Shown here: in pieces, positions 17,121 through 25,570 of the stretch
How the letters are laid out: every line of letters starts with the position of its first letter
Position numbering within the stretch: position 1 is the first letter of the stretch
Assembly: GCA_002437815.1 (NCBI GenBank)
Contig: DJRP01000016.1
Location: 47,647-111,646 of the forward strand
Reading direction: 5' to 3'
Source of the DNA: Collinsella sp. UBA6357
Lineage (GTDB): Bacteria; Actinomycetota; Coriobacteriia; Coriobacteriales; Coriobacteriaceae
Length of the DNA: 64,000 nt
Program-made: the position numbers and the translations under genes
The notes under the pieces: model-generated
Told to the model about the DNA's origin: nothing
The model's input: only the letters and a program-made list of their open reading frames with translations
The model's database searches: none

Positions 17121-17273
17121 CCTATCCCGCCGGCCTGTCCGCCTGCGCCGTTTGCCATGCACTCCCGCTTGCTTCGCAAAGGTCGCGCCTGACAAGCAGC
17201 TCCCGGCGGGCGGGCCTACGATGACGCTCTTCGCTCCGCCGCCGCGTGGTGGGGGAGCTAAATAAAAGTGTGT

Positions 17274-17308
17274 GAGCCGGTTGGGCTTTGCCCGGCCGGC
17301 TCGTTTTT
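17274..17308 (+). terminator. Terminator after the P-type ATPase gene
   Basis: GAGCCGG and CCGGCTC close a hairpin with an inner GGGC/GCCC pairing, followed by GTTTTT. The 150 bp before it hold a weak CCCGCCGG/CCGGCGGG repeat and no coding signal. Confidence 0.75.
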
Positions 17309-17338
17309 GTGGGATTAGACCGTGTGGTCGGGACTGGT

Positions 17339-17674
17339 TTAATAGAATCCAAACCCTGTCATTTCGCCGTAGGGAATTTGCGGCATAAAGAAGATGATGA
17401 CAGCCATAACACCCCAGTAGATCTGCAGCGCGAGCGGCGCTGAGGTAAGGGCTTTGAAGAAGGACAGTCCTTTCCTATGCCCGAATAGCTGGACTGAGCT
17501 GAGCAATGCGATTCCAAACGAGATAGCGCTGGGCCAACATGCTTTTACGACGATGCAAAGGAAGTGGCATGTGACCGTTATCGCTATGCATCCAAATCCC
17601 CAGAGCCATTTCTTGTTTAAGAAGTACTGGATGCCCCATACGCCTAAAAGAGGGGCAATGATAACGGAGATCAT
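17339..17674 (-). CDS. Small hydrophobic membrane protein, unknown
   Basis: A 111-residue protein with three to four predicted membrane segments (MISVIIAPLLGVWGIQYFL, GCIAITVTCHFLCIVV, SAISFGIALLSSVQLF, IYWGVMAVIIFFM). I recognise no family. It is the last gene of a three-gene minus-strand set, 9 nt after the secreted protein gene, and its size and position would suit an immunity or accessory membrane protein. That role is speculative. The set is AT-richer than its surroundings. Confidence 0.6.
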   Translation of the reverse strand: MISVIIAPLLGVWGIQYFLNKKWLWGFGCIAITVTCHFLCIVVKACWPSAISFGIALLSSVQLFGHRKGLSFFKALTSAPLALQIYWGVMAVIIFFMPQIPYGEMTGFGFY

Positions 17675-17683
17675 CGCTTTCTC

Positions 17684-18181
17684 CTAGCCGTTGATGCAGC
17701 GTACGTATTCTCCGGAGTTGGGGGGATACACGCTGCAAGGGAGCCGGTAAACGTTCCCGGCAGGAACAGGTCGTCCGAGAAGTTGATTAGCTGCGTAACT
17801 GACCCAGTAATCACCGGATTTTCCTGTGATTTGCTTAATAATGCCATCGATTACGAGACCTTCAACATACCCTTTTAGGGCTTTACCGATATAGACGGCG
17901 ATTTTTACAATCCATTGCCCCAGTCCTCGCGTCTCGTATTCCTGGTCATTGATTGCAAGATACTCGAATTGGGTAACGACATACATCTCGCCGTTGGCGT
18001 CTAGTGCATAGGTTGTCCATCCGGCACCCGACTCATTGATGGCTTCGACGTATTCCTCGGGAGAGGAAAAATCCACATCGAGGGGCTCGGCTTTGGATTG
18101 CTTCGGCGACGCCGTGAGTGTGCAGAGCGCGATTGCGCTTGCGATAAATGATTTGCGGCTTATGGGAACGTTGCGCAGCAT
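17684..18181 (-). CDS. Secreted protein of unknown function with two C-terminal cysteines
   Basis: A 165-residue protein with a signal peptide (about 1-31, ending SKAEP). The leader contains SRKSFIA, a weak resemblance to a twin-arginine motif. The mature part has a hydrophobic glycine-containing stretch (IVKIAVYIGKALKGYVEG) and two cysteines about 15 residues apart near the end (LPCSVYPPNSGEYVRC) that could form a disulfide. The start is fixed by AAGGAG before ATG 18181; longer reading upstream would overlap the thioredoxin-like gene. The neighbours suggest a disulfide-bonded secreted peptide, perhaps bacteriocin-like. The family is not recognised. Confidence 0.6.
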   Translation of the reverse strand: MLRNVPISRKSFIASAIALCTLTASPKQSKAEPLDVDFSSPEEYVEAINESGAGWTTYALDANGEMYVVTQFEYLAINDQEYETRGLGQWIVKIAVYIGKALKGYVEGLVIDGIIKQITGKSGDYWVSYAANQLLGRPVPAGNVYRLPCSVYPPNSGEYVRCING

Positions 18182-18197
18182 AATTCTCTCCTTAGGT

Positions 18198-18632
18198 CTA
18201 GCTTGCCCTTGTTGCGCTGTTGAGTTTTGACCTCCAATCAGTAAAACGTGTTTCAAACGATTCGAGAGTCGATAGGTCGAACTCAGATACTGTTTCTCCG
18301 TTTGAAATGGCGTAAATCGAGGGGTAGAACTCAAATGAGGGAAAGAGCGCTTTAAGTGTCTTTCTGCCGGTCTCCTTTTGATTCTTGGGAACAGCAAGGG
18401 CGACGATGCCGTTCTTAATGTCCGGCGAAAGCGCTCGTTCTGCTCGTCTGAGCTGATCGCAAGCCGGGCAACCTTCCAGTTCAATCTGGACGATAAACGT
18501 CTCTCTATTCGCTAGCTTTGATTTGAGTTCAGATACCGAGATAGTTCTTGAGCCATAGTCAAGCTGAATCAATAAGGCAAGGATAACAAAGACCAACAAC
18601 GAGGTGACAATAAGAGCAGCTTGTCTTTTCAT
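18198..18632 (-). CDS. Membrane-anchored thioredoxin-like protein
   Basis: A 144-residue protein with an N-terminal membrane anchor (AALIVTSLLVFVILALLI) and a thioredoxin-like domain holding CPAC at about residues 55-58, in the context IVQIELEGCPACDQL. The domain resembles small thioredoxin-fold accessory proteins found with bacteriocin genes, and would face outside the membrane. The stop lies 16 nt before the secreted protein gene, so the two are probably co-transcribed. Its likely job is disulfide formation or isomerisation in that partner. Confidence 0.65.
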   Translation of the reverse strand: MKRQAALIVTSLLVFVILALLIQLDYGSRTISVSELKSKLANRETFIVQIELEGCPACDQLRRAERALSPDIKNGIVALAVPKNQKETGRKTLKALFPSFEFYPSIYAISNGETVSEFDLSTLESFETRFTDWRSKLNSATRAS

Positions 18633-18798
18633 TTCGTCCCCCCAAAACTCTCTAAGTTATAAATATTTAATATAAAACATTAAAAATAGAGTCTAAAAGG
18701 TGAATGGTAGTAATTTGCTGGTAAATGGTTGCAGATAAGAAGGCCAGAACGGAAAAGTACAATGAACTCGATGGAAGAGAAAAATGCGAGGTGGAGAG
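18633..18798. promoter_or_regulatory. AT-rich divergent promoter region
   Basis: About 165 bp between divergent genes, with a run of almost pure A/T at 18657-18690. It must carry promoters for both directions. Several TATAAT-like hexamers are possible, so I cannot pick one. Confidence 0.4.
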
Positions 18799-19287
18799 AT
18801 GAAAGATTCGCATGCCTATCTTCGTTTGACGACGGGCTTTCTAACGGTCTTCTGCATTGCCCTGGCGGTTCAGGCCATGGCCTGCTTGGTGCTGTTTGGC
18901 CATATGGCGACTTTGCTGTTCGAAAAGGGAATCTCGGCTGATGGCGGGAGATTCCTTCTTCTGCTTAGTGTGAATACGCTCTGCGACGCTGCTACGTTCC
19001 TCTTGTTTACGATTCTGACGGCGAAGGTCAGGCGAGGCGGTCGGCCCTTCGGTAAGTGGCAGACGAGGATGTTGGTTACTACGGGAATATTGATGTCTCT
19101 TAAGGCTATCGTCAGCATCATGTGGCCGACTTTCCAGTTGCCGTATAGCGAAATCCTCGGGGAGGCCGAGTTTGTGTTTCCCGAGTTCGATTTTCAATCG
19201 CTTTCCTACGGACTCGTTTTCTTTGCGTTGGCGGGGGTCTTTGAGTACGGTAGGGTGTTACAAGAAGATTCCGACGAGATTCTATAG
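18799..19287 (+). CDS. DUF2975 family membrane protein
   Basis: Predicted 162-residue protein with four membrane segments (around residues 9-30, 45-70, 85-105 and 135-155). The topology and the adjoining small XRE regulator match the common DUF2975/YozG-like pair. Function is unknown in the family. GAGGTGGAGAG lies just before the chosen ATG; an ATG at 18784 would add five residues. The next gene starts 11 nt downstream. Confidence 0.7.
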   Translation: MKDSHAYLRLTTGFLTVFCIALAVQAMACLVLFGHMATLLFEKGISADGGRFLLLLSVNTLCDAATFLLFTILTAKVRRGGRPFGKWQTRMLVTTGILMSLKAIVSIMWPTFQLPYSEILGEAEFVFPEFDFQSLSYGLVFFALAGVFEYGRVLQEDSDEIL

Positions 19288-19298
19288 GAGGTAATACG

Positions 19299-19550
19299 GT
19301 GCCGATTGTTATGCGCCTTGACCGCGTGATGGCGGACCGTAAGATCTCATCGCAGGAATTGGCCGAGATAATAGGAATATCGCCCGTCAATCTCTCCCGA
19401 ATCAAAACGGGAAAGCTCAAGGGAATCCGCTTTACGACGCTCGAGGCGATGTGCGAAGCGCTCCGGTGCAAGCCTGGTGACATCATCGATTGGATGGATG
19501 ACGACGAATACGCCGAAGCATTTGGCAGGTCTGACGGGACATTACGTTAA
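19299..19550 (+). CDS. Small XRE/Cro-type HTH regulator (YozG-like)
   Basis: An 83-residue protein that is mostly a helix-turn-helix (QELAEIIGISPVNLSRIKTG), followed by the typical LEAMCEALRCKPGDIIDW tail of YozG-like regulators. The start is GTG, with AGGAGG ending 7 nt upstream. Co-transcribed with the DUF2975 gene and probably regulates the pair and possibly the divergent operon. Confidence 0.85.
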   Translation: MPIVMRLDRVMADRKISSQELAEIIGISPVNLSRIKTGKLKGIRFTTLEAMCEALRCKPGDIIDWMDDDEYAEAFGRSDGTLR

Positions 19551-19592
19551 AATTCCTGTTCAGTTGTGTTGTTTGATGTTGGGAAGGTGTTT

Positions 19593-20780
19593 GTGGGAAA
19601 GGCGAGGTCGAAGGCTAAGAAAAAGACGACGGGGGCGCGGGCCAAGCGCGACCGGCGTCGTCGTCAGGCGAGCGAGGCTTCTGCCTCGGCGGCCGAGCTT
19701 TTGGCGCAGGCTCCTTCCATCGACAGCCTGACCGACGTTCCCGCGTTTGCGGATCTGCCTGTCGACGATGCTCAGCAGGAGGCCTACCGGGCGTTTTGTG
19801 CAGCGGCTGAGGAGCCCGAGCAGATGCTGATGGGTGCCGTCGTGCGCCTGGACCGCGGGTTCCCGCTCGTGGCGAGCGAGGGCGACACGTTTCGCGCCGA
19901 GCATGCCGTGGGGTTTGCCAAGGCGCGCGGCGAGGGGGAGGTTCTGCTTCCGGCCGTGGGCGACCGCGTGGCCGTGCGCCGGGCGCCCGGGCACGACATG
20001 GGCGTGATCGAGTGTGTGCTTCCGCGCCGGACGAGCTTCGAGCGGTGGCGCGGCGGTGCGCGCGGCGAGCATCAGGTGCTGTGCTCGAACCTCGACACCG
20101 TGCTCATCGTGCAGGCGCTCGGCGCCGGCGAGGTGCTGCTCGACCGTATCGCCCGCTCGCTCGTGCTCGCTCTCGATTGCGGGGCGACGCCCGTTGTCGT
20201 GCTCACCAAGGCCGATCGCTGCGGGGCGGATGAGCTTGCGGAAGATCTTGAATGCGTGCACCGTTTGGTGGGTTCCGGCGTTCGCGTGATCGTGACGAGC
20301 TCGGCGGAGGGGCGCGGCCTCGACGAGGTGCGCGCCTGCGTGCCCGCCGGGTCGTGCGCCATGATCTTGGGCGAGTCGGGCGCCGGCAAGTCGACGCTGC
20401 TCAACGCGTTGCTCGGCCACGAGGCACTCGCGACCGGCGGTGTTCGCGAGCGCGACGACCAGGGCCGCCACACCACGGTCGCCCGCACCATGGTGGCGCT
20501 GCCGGGCGACGCCGGCGTGATCGCCGACGCCCCGGGCCTGCGGAGCCTGCCCCTCGTGGGGCATGAGCGGGGGCTCGCCCGTGCCTTTCCCGAGATCGTC
20601 GAGGCGTCGCATGCCTGCCGATTTGGCGATTGCACCCACACGCACGAGCCGGGGTGCGCCGTGCGCGAGGCCGAGGACACGGGCGAGATTGACTCCCTGC
20701 GTCTGGAAATGTTCCTTTCGCTGGCCTCGTCCATGCGTGTGAGCGCCCAGATGCTCGATCCGGACGTTCACCTCGATTGA
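19593..20780 (+). CDS. rsgA: Ribosome small subunit-dependent GTPase
   Basis: Circularly permuted GTPase acting late in 30S subunit assembly. Seen in order: basic N-terminal tail, OB domain (about 75-150), G4 motif TKAD, then the P-loop GESGAGKSTLLNAL, switch TT in RHTTV, DAPGLRSL, and a zinc knuckle CRFGDCTHTHEPGC. The length is about 395 residues, roughly 80 more than typical, from the Lys/Arg/Ala-rich N-terminus. GTG 19593 is chosen because GGGAAGG lies 6 nt upstream; a GTG at 19566 is possible. Confidence 0.92.
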   Translation: MGKARSKAKKKTTGARAKRDRRRRQASEASASAAELLAQAPSIDSLTDVPAFADLPVDDAQQEAYRAFCAAAEEPEQMLMGAVVRLDRGFPLVASEGDTFRAEHAVGFAKARGEGEVLLPAVGDRVAVRRAPGHDMGVIECVLPRRTSFERWRGGARGEHQVLCSNLDTVLIVQALGAGEVLLDRIARSLVLALDCGATPVVVLTKADRCGADELAEDLECVHRLVGSGVRVIVTSSAEGRGLDEVRACVPAGSCAMILGESGAGKSTLLNALLGHEALATGGVRERDDQGRHTTVARTMVALPGDAGVIADAPGLRSLPLVGHERGLARAFPEIVEASHACRFGDCTHTHEPGCAVREAEDTGEIDSLRLEMFLSLASSMRVSAQMLDPDVHLD

Positions 20781-20794
20781 TTTTTTCTATGACA

Positions 20795-20828
20795 GCCGTC
20801 TCCCAACTGATCGGGAGACGGCTTTTTT
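20795..20828 (+). terminator. rsgA terminator
   Basis: A perfect 10-bp stem GCCGTCTCCC/GGGAGACGGC with an 8-nt loop, followed by TTTTTT. The remaining bases to the pilus operon (20829-21031) include a GC-rich hairpin (TGCGGGGC/GCCCCGCA near 20990-21010) and no promoter that I can assign. Confidence 0.92.
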
Positions 20829-21031
20829 GATGCCGAAACAGCTGTTGTCGCTTGCCGGAAGAAGCAACTGACCATGGGCTGACACCTGGCCGACACAGGC
20901 GGTTTGCCGGGTGCTTGTGTTTGGTTTGACCGTGCATTTTGATATGGAAATCGCAAGCGTCCGCCGTTGGAGCCCCGAGACAATAGTGGTGCGGGGCAAC
21001 GAGCCCCGCAGCTCGACCGAAGGGGGCTGCC

Positions 21032-21694
21032 GTGAAGAAGCCCAGACGCATCGCAATCAGCCTGCTCTCGGGCGTGCTTGCCGCCGTGCTGTGCTTTGCG
21101 TACGGAGCTTCGGTTCGCGGGGAAGCTGAACGCGCCCAGGCCGAGACGCTTGCCAAATATGGTGGCGAGCGCGTCAAGGTTTGCGTCGCCACACGCGATA
21201 TCGATGCGGGCGAGCAACTCGACGAGACCAATGTGGCGACTGAGGAATGGCTCGCTTCGCTGCTTCCGCGCGACGCCGCCACCGACCTGCGTTCGATTCG
21301 CGGCGATGTGACCACCTCGCGTATTCCCAAACATGCCGTTGTGTGCGGGGTCTATACCAAAGCCGAGAGCCGCGCGCTCGAGGTTCCGAGCGGCAAGGTC
21401 GCCGTATCGGTCGCAACCGATGCCGAGCATGCCGTAGGCGGCGCGGCGACCACGGGCAGCTACGTTGATGTCTACGTACAAAAAGATGACATTGCAGATC
21501 GTCTGTGCGGGGCTCGCGTGATCGATACCAGCGAAAACGCGGACGCCTCGCGTGAGGGGCATGTCGAATGGGTGACGCTGGCCGTCGACCCGGAAGACGT
21601 TAAGGAGCTGTTGTGCGCATCGGGCCGAGGCACGGTGAGCCTGACGATTCCCGCGGCATCCGATGGTAAGAAGAGCGGAGGCGAGACGCGATGA
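21032..21694 (+). CDS. Tad pilus assembly protein, SAF domain (CpaB/RcpC-like)
   Basis: First gene of the Tad/Flp operon. The 220-residue protein has an N-terminal membrane helix (ISLLSGVLAAVLCFAYGA) and an SAF-type domain beginning VKVCVATRDIDAGEQL, as in CpaB/RcpC. In diderms CpaB contacts the secretin; here no secretin gene is present, as expected for a monoderm. GTG start with AGGGGG upstream. It overlaps the next gene by ATGA. Confidence 0.75.
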   Translation: MKKPRRIAISLLSGVLAAVLCFAYGASVRGEAERAQAETLAKYGGERVKVCVATRDIDAGEQLDETNVATEEWLASLLPRDAATDLRSIRGDVTTSRIPKHAVVCGVYTKAESRALEVPSGKVAVSVATDAEHAVGGAATTGSYVDVYVQKDDIADRLCGARVIDTSENADASREGHVEWVTLAVDPEDVKELLCASGRGTVSLTIPAASDGKKSGGETR

Positions 21695-23343
21695 GGACGA
21701 TATGGCTCGCGTGCTGCGCATGTGGCGATTACGGTCTTCTGCAGCAAGAGGTCGAGGGGCGTGATCCCGGCGCACAGGTGTTGCGCGTGGGAGATCTCGA
21801 AGGTCTGCTTTCGATGTCCCGTGCGCTCTCCTCGAGACGTGGGGCGGCGATTATCTCGGCCGGATCCTATGGGGCCGATGATGTGCGCGAGACGGTGGCG
21901 CGTCTGTCTGCCGAGGGCAGGTGCGGACGCGTGGTGGTGCTGCTCGACGAGCTCAACCCACAGATGATCGAGGGATTGTTCCGTGCCGGGGCGACCGAGG
22001 TCGTGGCGGCTCGCAGCGTGGTGGCCGGCAAAGATAGCACCGCGCCATCTGATATGTCCGAAACGTATGCGGAGGGCAAGGTTTGCCCTGCCCGGTTGGA
22101 ACCGGAGGGGCCGCACGCGTTGAAGAAGGCGGGACCGGGAGCGCCCCGCGCCACAGGAGGTCCGCGTCCCTATCAAGCGGTAACCGAGCATGTTGGGCAA
22201 TCCCGGGATCCGTATGGTGGCGATGTGATGCGGGATGTGCCGGATTGTCTGGACCGGCCTGTGGCATATAGCGAAGAGATGGGGTATGTCCACGGCGTCA
22301 ATCTCTTGGACGAGCTTGACGAGGTCGAAGGGTATGCGCCTCCGGCTGCGGGAGCGCCGTTGGGTGCCGCGGAGTCATTTCAGAACCCTCAGGGTTTCCC
22401 TCAAACGCCGGCGACGGGGCGGGCCGAAGACTTCACGGCCCAGCCGACGGGAAACCTGTCTGCTGGTCTGCGCGCCGAGGCGTCGCCCGCGGCTTGCGGC
22501 CATCGCGCGCCGCTCATAAGCGTGATTTCGGGATCGGGCGGCTGCGGTAAATCCACGGTTGTGGCCGCCATGGCCTACGCGGCGTCGCTATTGGGCCTGC
22601 GTGCCGCCGTGCTCGATCTTGATCTGATGTTTGGCAATCTGTACGACCTTATGGGTGTCGATGTGCCTGTTGATATGGCTTCGCTGGTCGAGCCGTCTGG
22701 CGCGGGCGTGCTTGATGAGGCGAGCGTGGTCGCTGCCGCCATGCGCGCCGCTCCCGGTGTGACGCTGTGGGGGCCGGTCGCGGCTCCCGAACGCGCGGAA
22801 CTCATGGCGCGTCCGGTGGAACTTCTTATCGATGTGTTGCGGCGCGAGTCCGATGTGATCTTTGTCGACACCTCGGTCTTTTGGGGTGATGCCGTGGCCG
22901 CTGCTGTCGCGTTGAGCGATCGCTGCCTGGTTGTTGGTGATGGGGCCGTCTCCTCGACGACTTTAGCGGCTCGCGCGATCGATCTTGCCTGCCGTGTGGG
23001 TGTGCCCCGCACGCGGATGACGGCGGTGTTCAACCGCTTTGGTGCCAAAGGCGCCGACGAAGAGGTCGCCATGCGCTTTGAGCTCACCTGCGCTTTGAGC
23101 TCAAAGGTCCGAATCGCCGATGGCGGACAGGAGCTTTCGGCACTGCTCGCCTTTGGACGTGTTGACGAGGCGGTGGGGCAGACGAGCGCCTTTGCCAAGA
23201 GCGTGAGGGAAGCGACTCGCGAGATGCTTATCGAGCTCGGGTGCGCGGTCGGCCCGTGGACCGATATGGTGACCGATCGCGTGACGCACGGTGAGCGTCC
23301 TCGCATCCGTCTGCCGTGGCGGCAGGGGAGTGGTTCGCGATGA
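21691..23343 (+). CDS. Tad pilus localisation ATPase (CpaE/TadZ-like)
   Basis: A 550-residue protein with an N-terminal receiver-like domain (1-110), a long Pro/Gly-rich linker (about 115-270), and a MinD/ParA-type ATPase domain. Its P-loop is GSGGCGKST (281-289), followed by DLDLMFGN. The signature lysine of the deviant Walker A (KGGxGKT) is replaced, as happens in several CpaE/TadZ proteins. These proteins place the Tad machine at the cell pole or membrane. It overlaps both neighbours by 4 nt. Confidence 0.82.
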   Translation: MRTIWLACCACGDYGLLQQEVEGRDPGAQVLRVGDLEGLLSMSRALSSRRGAAIISAGSYGADDVRETVARLSAEGRCGRVVVLLDELNPQMIEGLFRAGATEVVAARSVVAGKDSTAPSDMSETYAEGKVCPARLEPEGPHALKKAGPGAPRATGGPRPYQAVTEHVGQSRDPYGGDVMRDVPDCLDRPVAYSEEMGYVHGVNLLDELDEVEGYAPPAAGAPLGAAESFQNPQGFPQTPATGRAEDFTAQPTGNLSAGLRAEASPAACGHRAPLISVISGSGGCGKSTVVAAMAYAASLLGLRAAVLDLDLMFGNLYDLMGVDVPVDMASLVEPSGAGVLDEASVVAAAMRAAPGVTLWGPVAAPERAELMARPVELLIDVLRRESDVIFVDTSVFWGDAVAAAVALSDRCLVVGDGAVSSTTLAARAIDLACRVGVPRTRMTAVFNRFGAKGADEEVAMRFELTCALSSKVRIADGGQELSALLAFGRVDEAVGQTSAFAKSVREATREMLIELGCAVGPWTDMVTDRVTHGERPRIRLPWRQGSGSR

Positions 23344-24671
23344 GCCTGAGTGCGCGAGTCGATGCGGCGGGTATTGCCTCCGCTGTGCGCGGCCCGGTCG
23401 ATGCGGGCCGCTGCCGAGATATCAAACGCGCGGCGAAGCGCGTGGTTATGGAGCGCGTCGGATATAGCGAAGTGGCACGTATCAACAGCCTGAACGATAC
23501 GGACCGCGCGCGTACCGAGTTGAGGCCCGCTGTGGAAGCCGCCTTGAACGTGCAGGGAGCTGACGAGCTGGCGACGGCCGATCGCGAGCGCGTGATCGGT
23601 GAGATCCTTGATGATGTGGTGGGTCTGGGGCCGCTTCAACGCCTGATCGAGGATGATTCGGTGACCGAGATCATGGTCAATGGGTGTGACTCGGCATTTT
23701 TCGAGCGTGGCGGCGTGATTTATCCCATGGAATGCGCATTCGAAAACGATGAGGCCATCCGCGTCCTTATCGATCGCATTATCTCTCCACTCGGCAGGCG
23801 CGTTGACGAGCGTAGCCCGATCGTTAACGCCCGCCTTAAATCGGGCTATCGCGTCAACGCCGTCATTCCGCCTGTGGCGATCGACGGCCCCATTCTGACC
23901 ATACGAAAGTTTTCGGACCGTATTTGCTCGCTGGACGAGCTCGTCCGATTGGGGTCGCTGCCGTTGTGGTACGCGCAGCTGCTCTCGTGTGCTGTCTCGC
24001 TCAGACAGGATCTGGCCGTGGCGGGCGGTACGGGATCGGGCAAGACCACCTTGCTCAACGCGCTTTCGTGCGAGATATCGACCGCGGAACGCATCGTGAC
24101 GATCGAGGATTCGGCTGAGCTCAAGTTCGCGCACCATCCGCATGTCGTTCGACTGGAGGCACGTGAGGCCTCGATCGAGGGCGAGGGGGCGGTGACGATT
24201 CGCGATCTGGTGACCAACGCCCTGCGCATGCGACCAGACCGTATCGTGGTCGGCGAGGTGCGTGGCGCCGAGTGCTGCGACATGCTTCAGGCCATGAACA
24301 CGGGGCATGATGGGTCGCTCACCACGTTACATGCCGGAACGGAGCAGGAGACGGTGGTGCGCCTGACGCTGCTCGCCCGTTACGGGATCGATCTGCCGAG
24401 CGAGCTGATCGAGGAACAGATCGCCATGGCGCTCGACGGCATCGTGATGTCCGAGCGGCATCCGGATGGTCGTAGGTTCGTGTCGTCGTATTCGGGCGTC
24501 CATCGGGGCGAGCACGGCGGTGTCGAGCTTGAGCGCTATGTCACCTTCGATGCCGCCGAGCGTACCTGGACGCTCGAGCGCGAGCCGGAGTTTATCGCCG
24601 AGGGCCTCAGGTCGGGCGCTCTGACGCAAGAGGAGGTGGACGAATGGAGATCGTTGTGCCCCTCGTCGTAG
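23340..24671 (+). CDS. Tad pilus secretion ATPase (CpaF/TadA)
   Basis: Motor ATPase of the Tad pilus, GSPII-E family, 443 residues. It has the N-terminal domain with ITEIMVNG-type sequence (VTEIMVNGCDS), Walker A GGTGSGKTTLLNAL (from 229), Asp box, Walker B RPDRIVVGEVRGAE, and a His box in GHDGSLTTLHAG. The chosen ATG overlaps the cpaE stop (ATGA). The 3' end overlaps tadB by 28 nt, consistent with translational coupling. Confidence 0.93.
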   Translation: MSLSARVDAAGIASAVRGPVDAGRCRDIKRAAKRVVMERVGYSEVARINSLNDTDRARTELRPAVEAALNVQGADELATADRERVIGEILDDVVGLGPLQRLIEDDSVTEIMVNGCDSAFFERGGVIYPMECAFENDEAIRVLIDRIISPLGRRVDERSPIVNARLKSGYRVNAVIPPVAIDGPILTIRKFSDRICSLDELVRLGSLPLWYAQLLSCAVSLRQDLAVAGGTGSGKTTLLNALSCEISTAERIVTIEDSAELKFAHHPHVVRLEAREASIEGEGAVTIRDLVTNALRMRPDRIVVGEVRGAECCDMLQAMNTGHDGSLTTLHAGTEQETVVRLTLLARYGIDLPSELIEEQIAMALDGIVMSERHPDGRRFVSSYSGVHRGEHGGVELERYVTFDAAERTWTLEREPEFIAEGLRSGALTQEEVDEWRSLCPSS

Positions 24672-25570
24672 GTGGGGCGGTGGCATGCTCGGTGTCGTTT
24701 GCCTGCGGTGCCGATCTGTCGTCTCGGAAGCTATCGCTGCGAGCTGCGATGCAACGGCTGGTCGATGCGGTGGCGGAATGCGTGCCGGAAGGGATCTCGC
24801 GCTCAGAGCGGGCGCGGTGCCTTGCGGACGCCTGGTGTGGCTGTCTTCCCCTCTCCCGTCTCGGCCTTGCTATCGAGGGCGCTCGCATGCGAATCGCGGC
24901 CCTTGCTCTTTCAGTCTGCGCCGCGGCTGTCGCGCTGGCGATCATTTCGATGTCCGTGCTTGGGTTTCTGCTGGGGGCTCTTGCGCCGTTTGCCGTTGCG
25001 ACGGCTCGTGCATATGCGCAGCGAAAAAAGGACGTCCGTACGGCGGAAGAGGCTATGCCCGAGGCGTTCTCGGCGCTATCGATGTCGCTCGGATCGGGCC
25101 ATTCGCTGGCCCAGGGTATGCGTTTTGTGGGGGCGCATGCCGCCGAACCCGTTCATACGGAGTTCGTGCGCGTCGCCTGCGCGATCGAGTGCGGCGTGGC
25201 GGCGACCGATGCGCTCGATGACATGCTGGTTCGTCTGGATGCGCCCGGGCTTTCGTTGGTAGCCCTGTCGCTCAAAGTGTCGCAACGTACCGGCGCGCCG
25301 CTTGCGGGGCTGCTGTCCGAGGCGGCCTCTATGTGCACCGACCGCATGGAGCTCAAGCGTCGCTTGGATGTCAAGACATCGCAGGCGCGTATGTCGGCCC
25401 ATATGGTGGCCGCCATGCCGGCTGCGATGGTGCTGCTGCTGTCGCTGCTTTCGGCTGACTTCAGGCGCGGCCTTTCAACGCCTACGGGGGTTCTCGCGGT
25501 GACGGTGGGATTTGTCCTCAATGCGGCCGCTCTTGCGGTCATTCGAAAGATCATGCAGGTGAAACTATGA
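24644..25570 (+). CDS. Tad pilus inner membrane platform protein (TadB)
   Basis: A 308-residue type II secretion F domain protein. Membrane helices lie at both ends, and the cytoplasmic GspF segment is seen around residues 135-250 (MPEAFSALSMSLGSGHSLAQ). It forms the platform with TadC and is driven by CpaF. AGGAGGTGG precedes the ATG inside the cpaF 3' end. Confidence 0.87.
   Translation: MEIVVPLVVGGAVACSVSFACGADLSSRKLSLRAAMQRLVDAVAECVPEGISRSERARCLADAWCGCLPLSRLGLAIEGARMRIAALALSVCAAAVALAIISMSVLGFLLGALAPFAVATARAYAQRKKDVRTAEEAMPEAFSALSMSLGSGHSLAQGMRFVGAHAAEPVHTEFVRVACAIECGVAATDALDDMLVRLDAPGLSLVALSLKVSQRTGAPLAGLLSEAASMCTDRMELKRRLDVKTSQARMSAHMVAAMPAAMVLLLSLLSADFRRGLSTPTGVLAVTVGFVLNAAALAVIRKIMQVKL

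Noticed and set aside
18182..18484. N-terminal extension of the secreted protein by about 100 residues
   Set aside because: It would overlap the thioredoxin-like gene, remove the signal peptide from the N-terminus, and ignore a good AAGGAG at the shorter start.
11020..19550. Prophage or insertion sequence
   Set aside because: The AT-richer parts contain no transposase, integrase, phage structural gene or attachment-site repeat.
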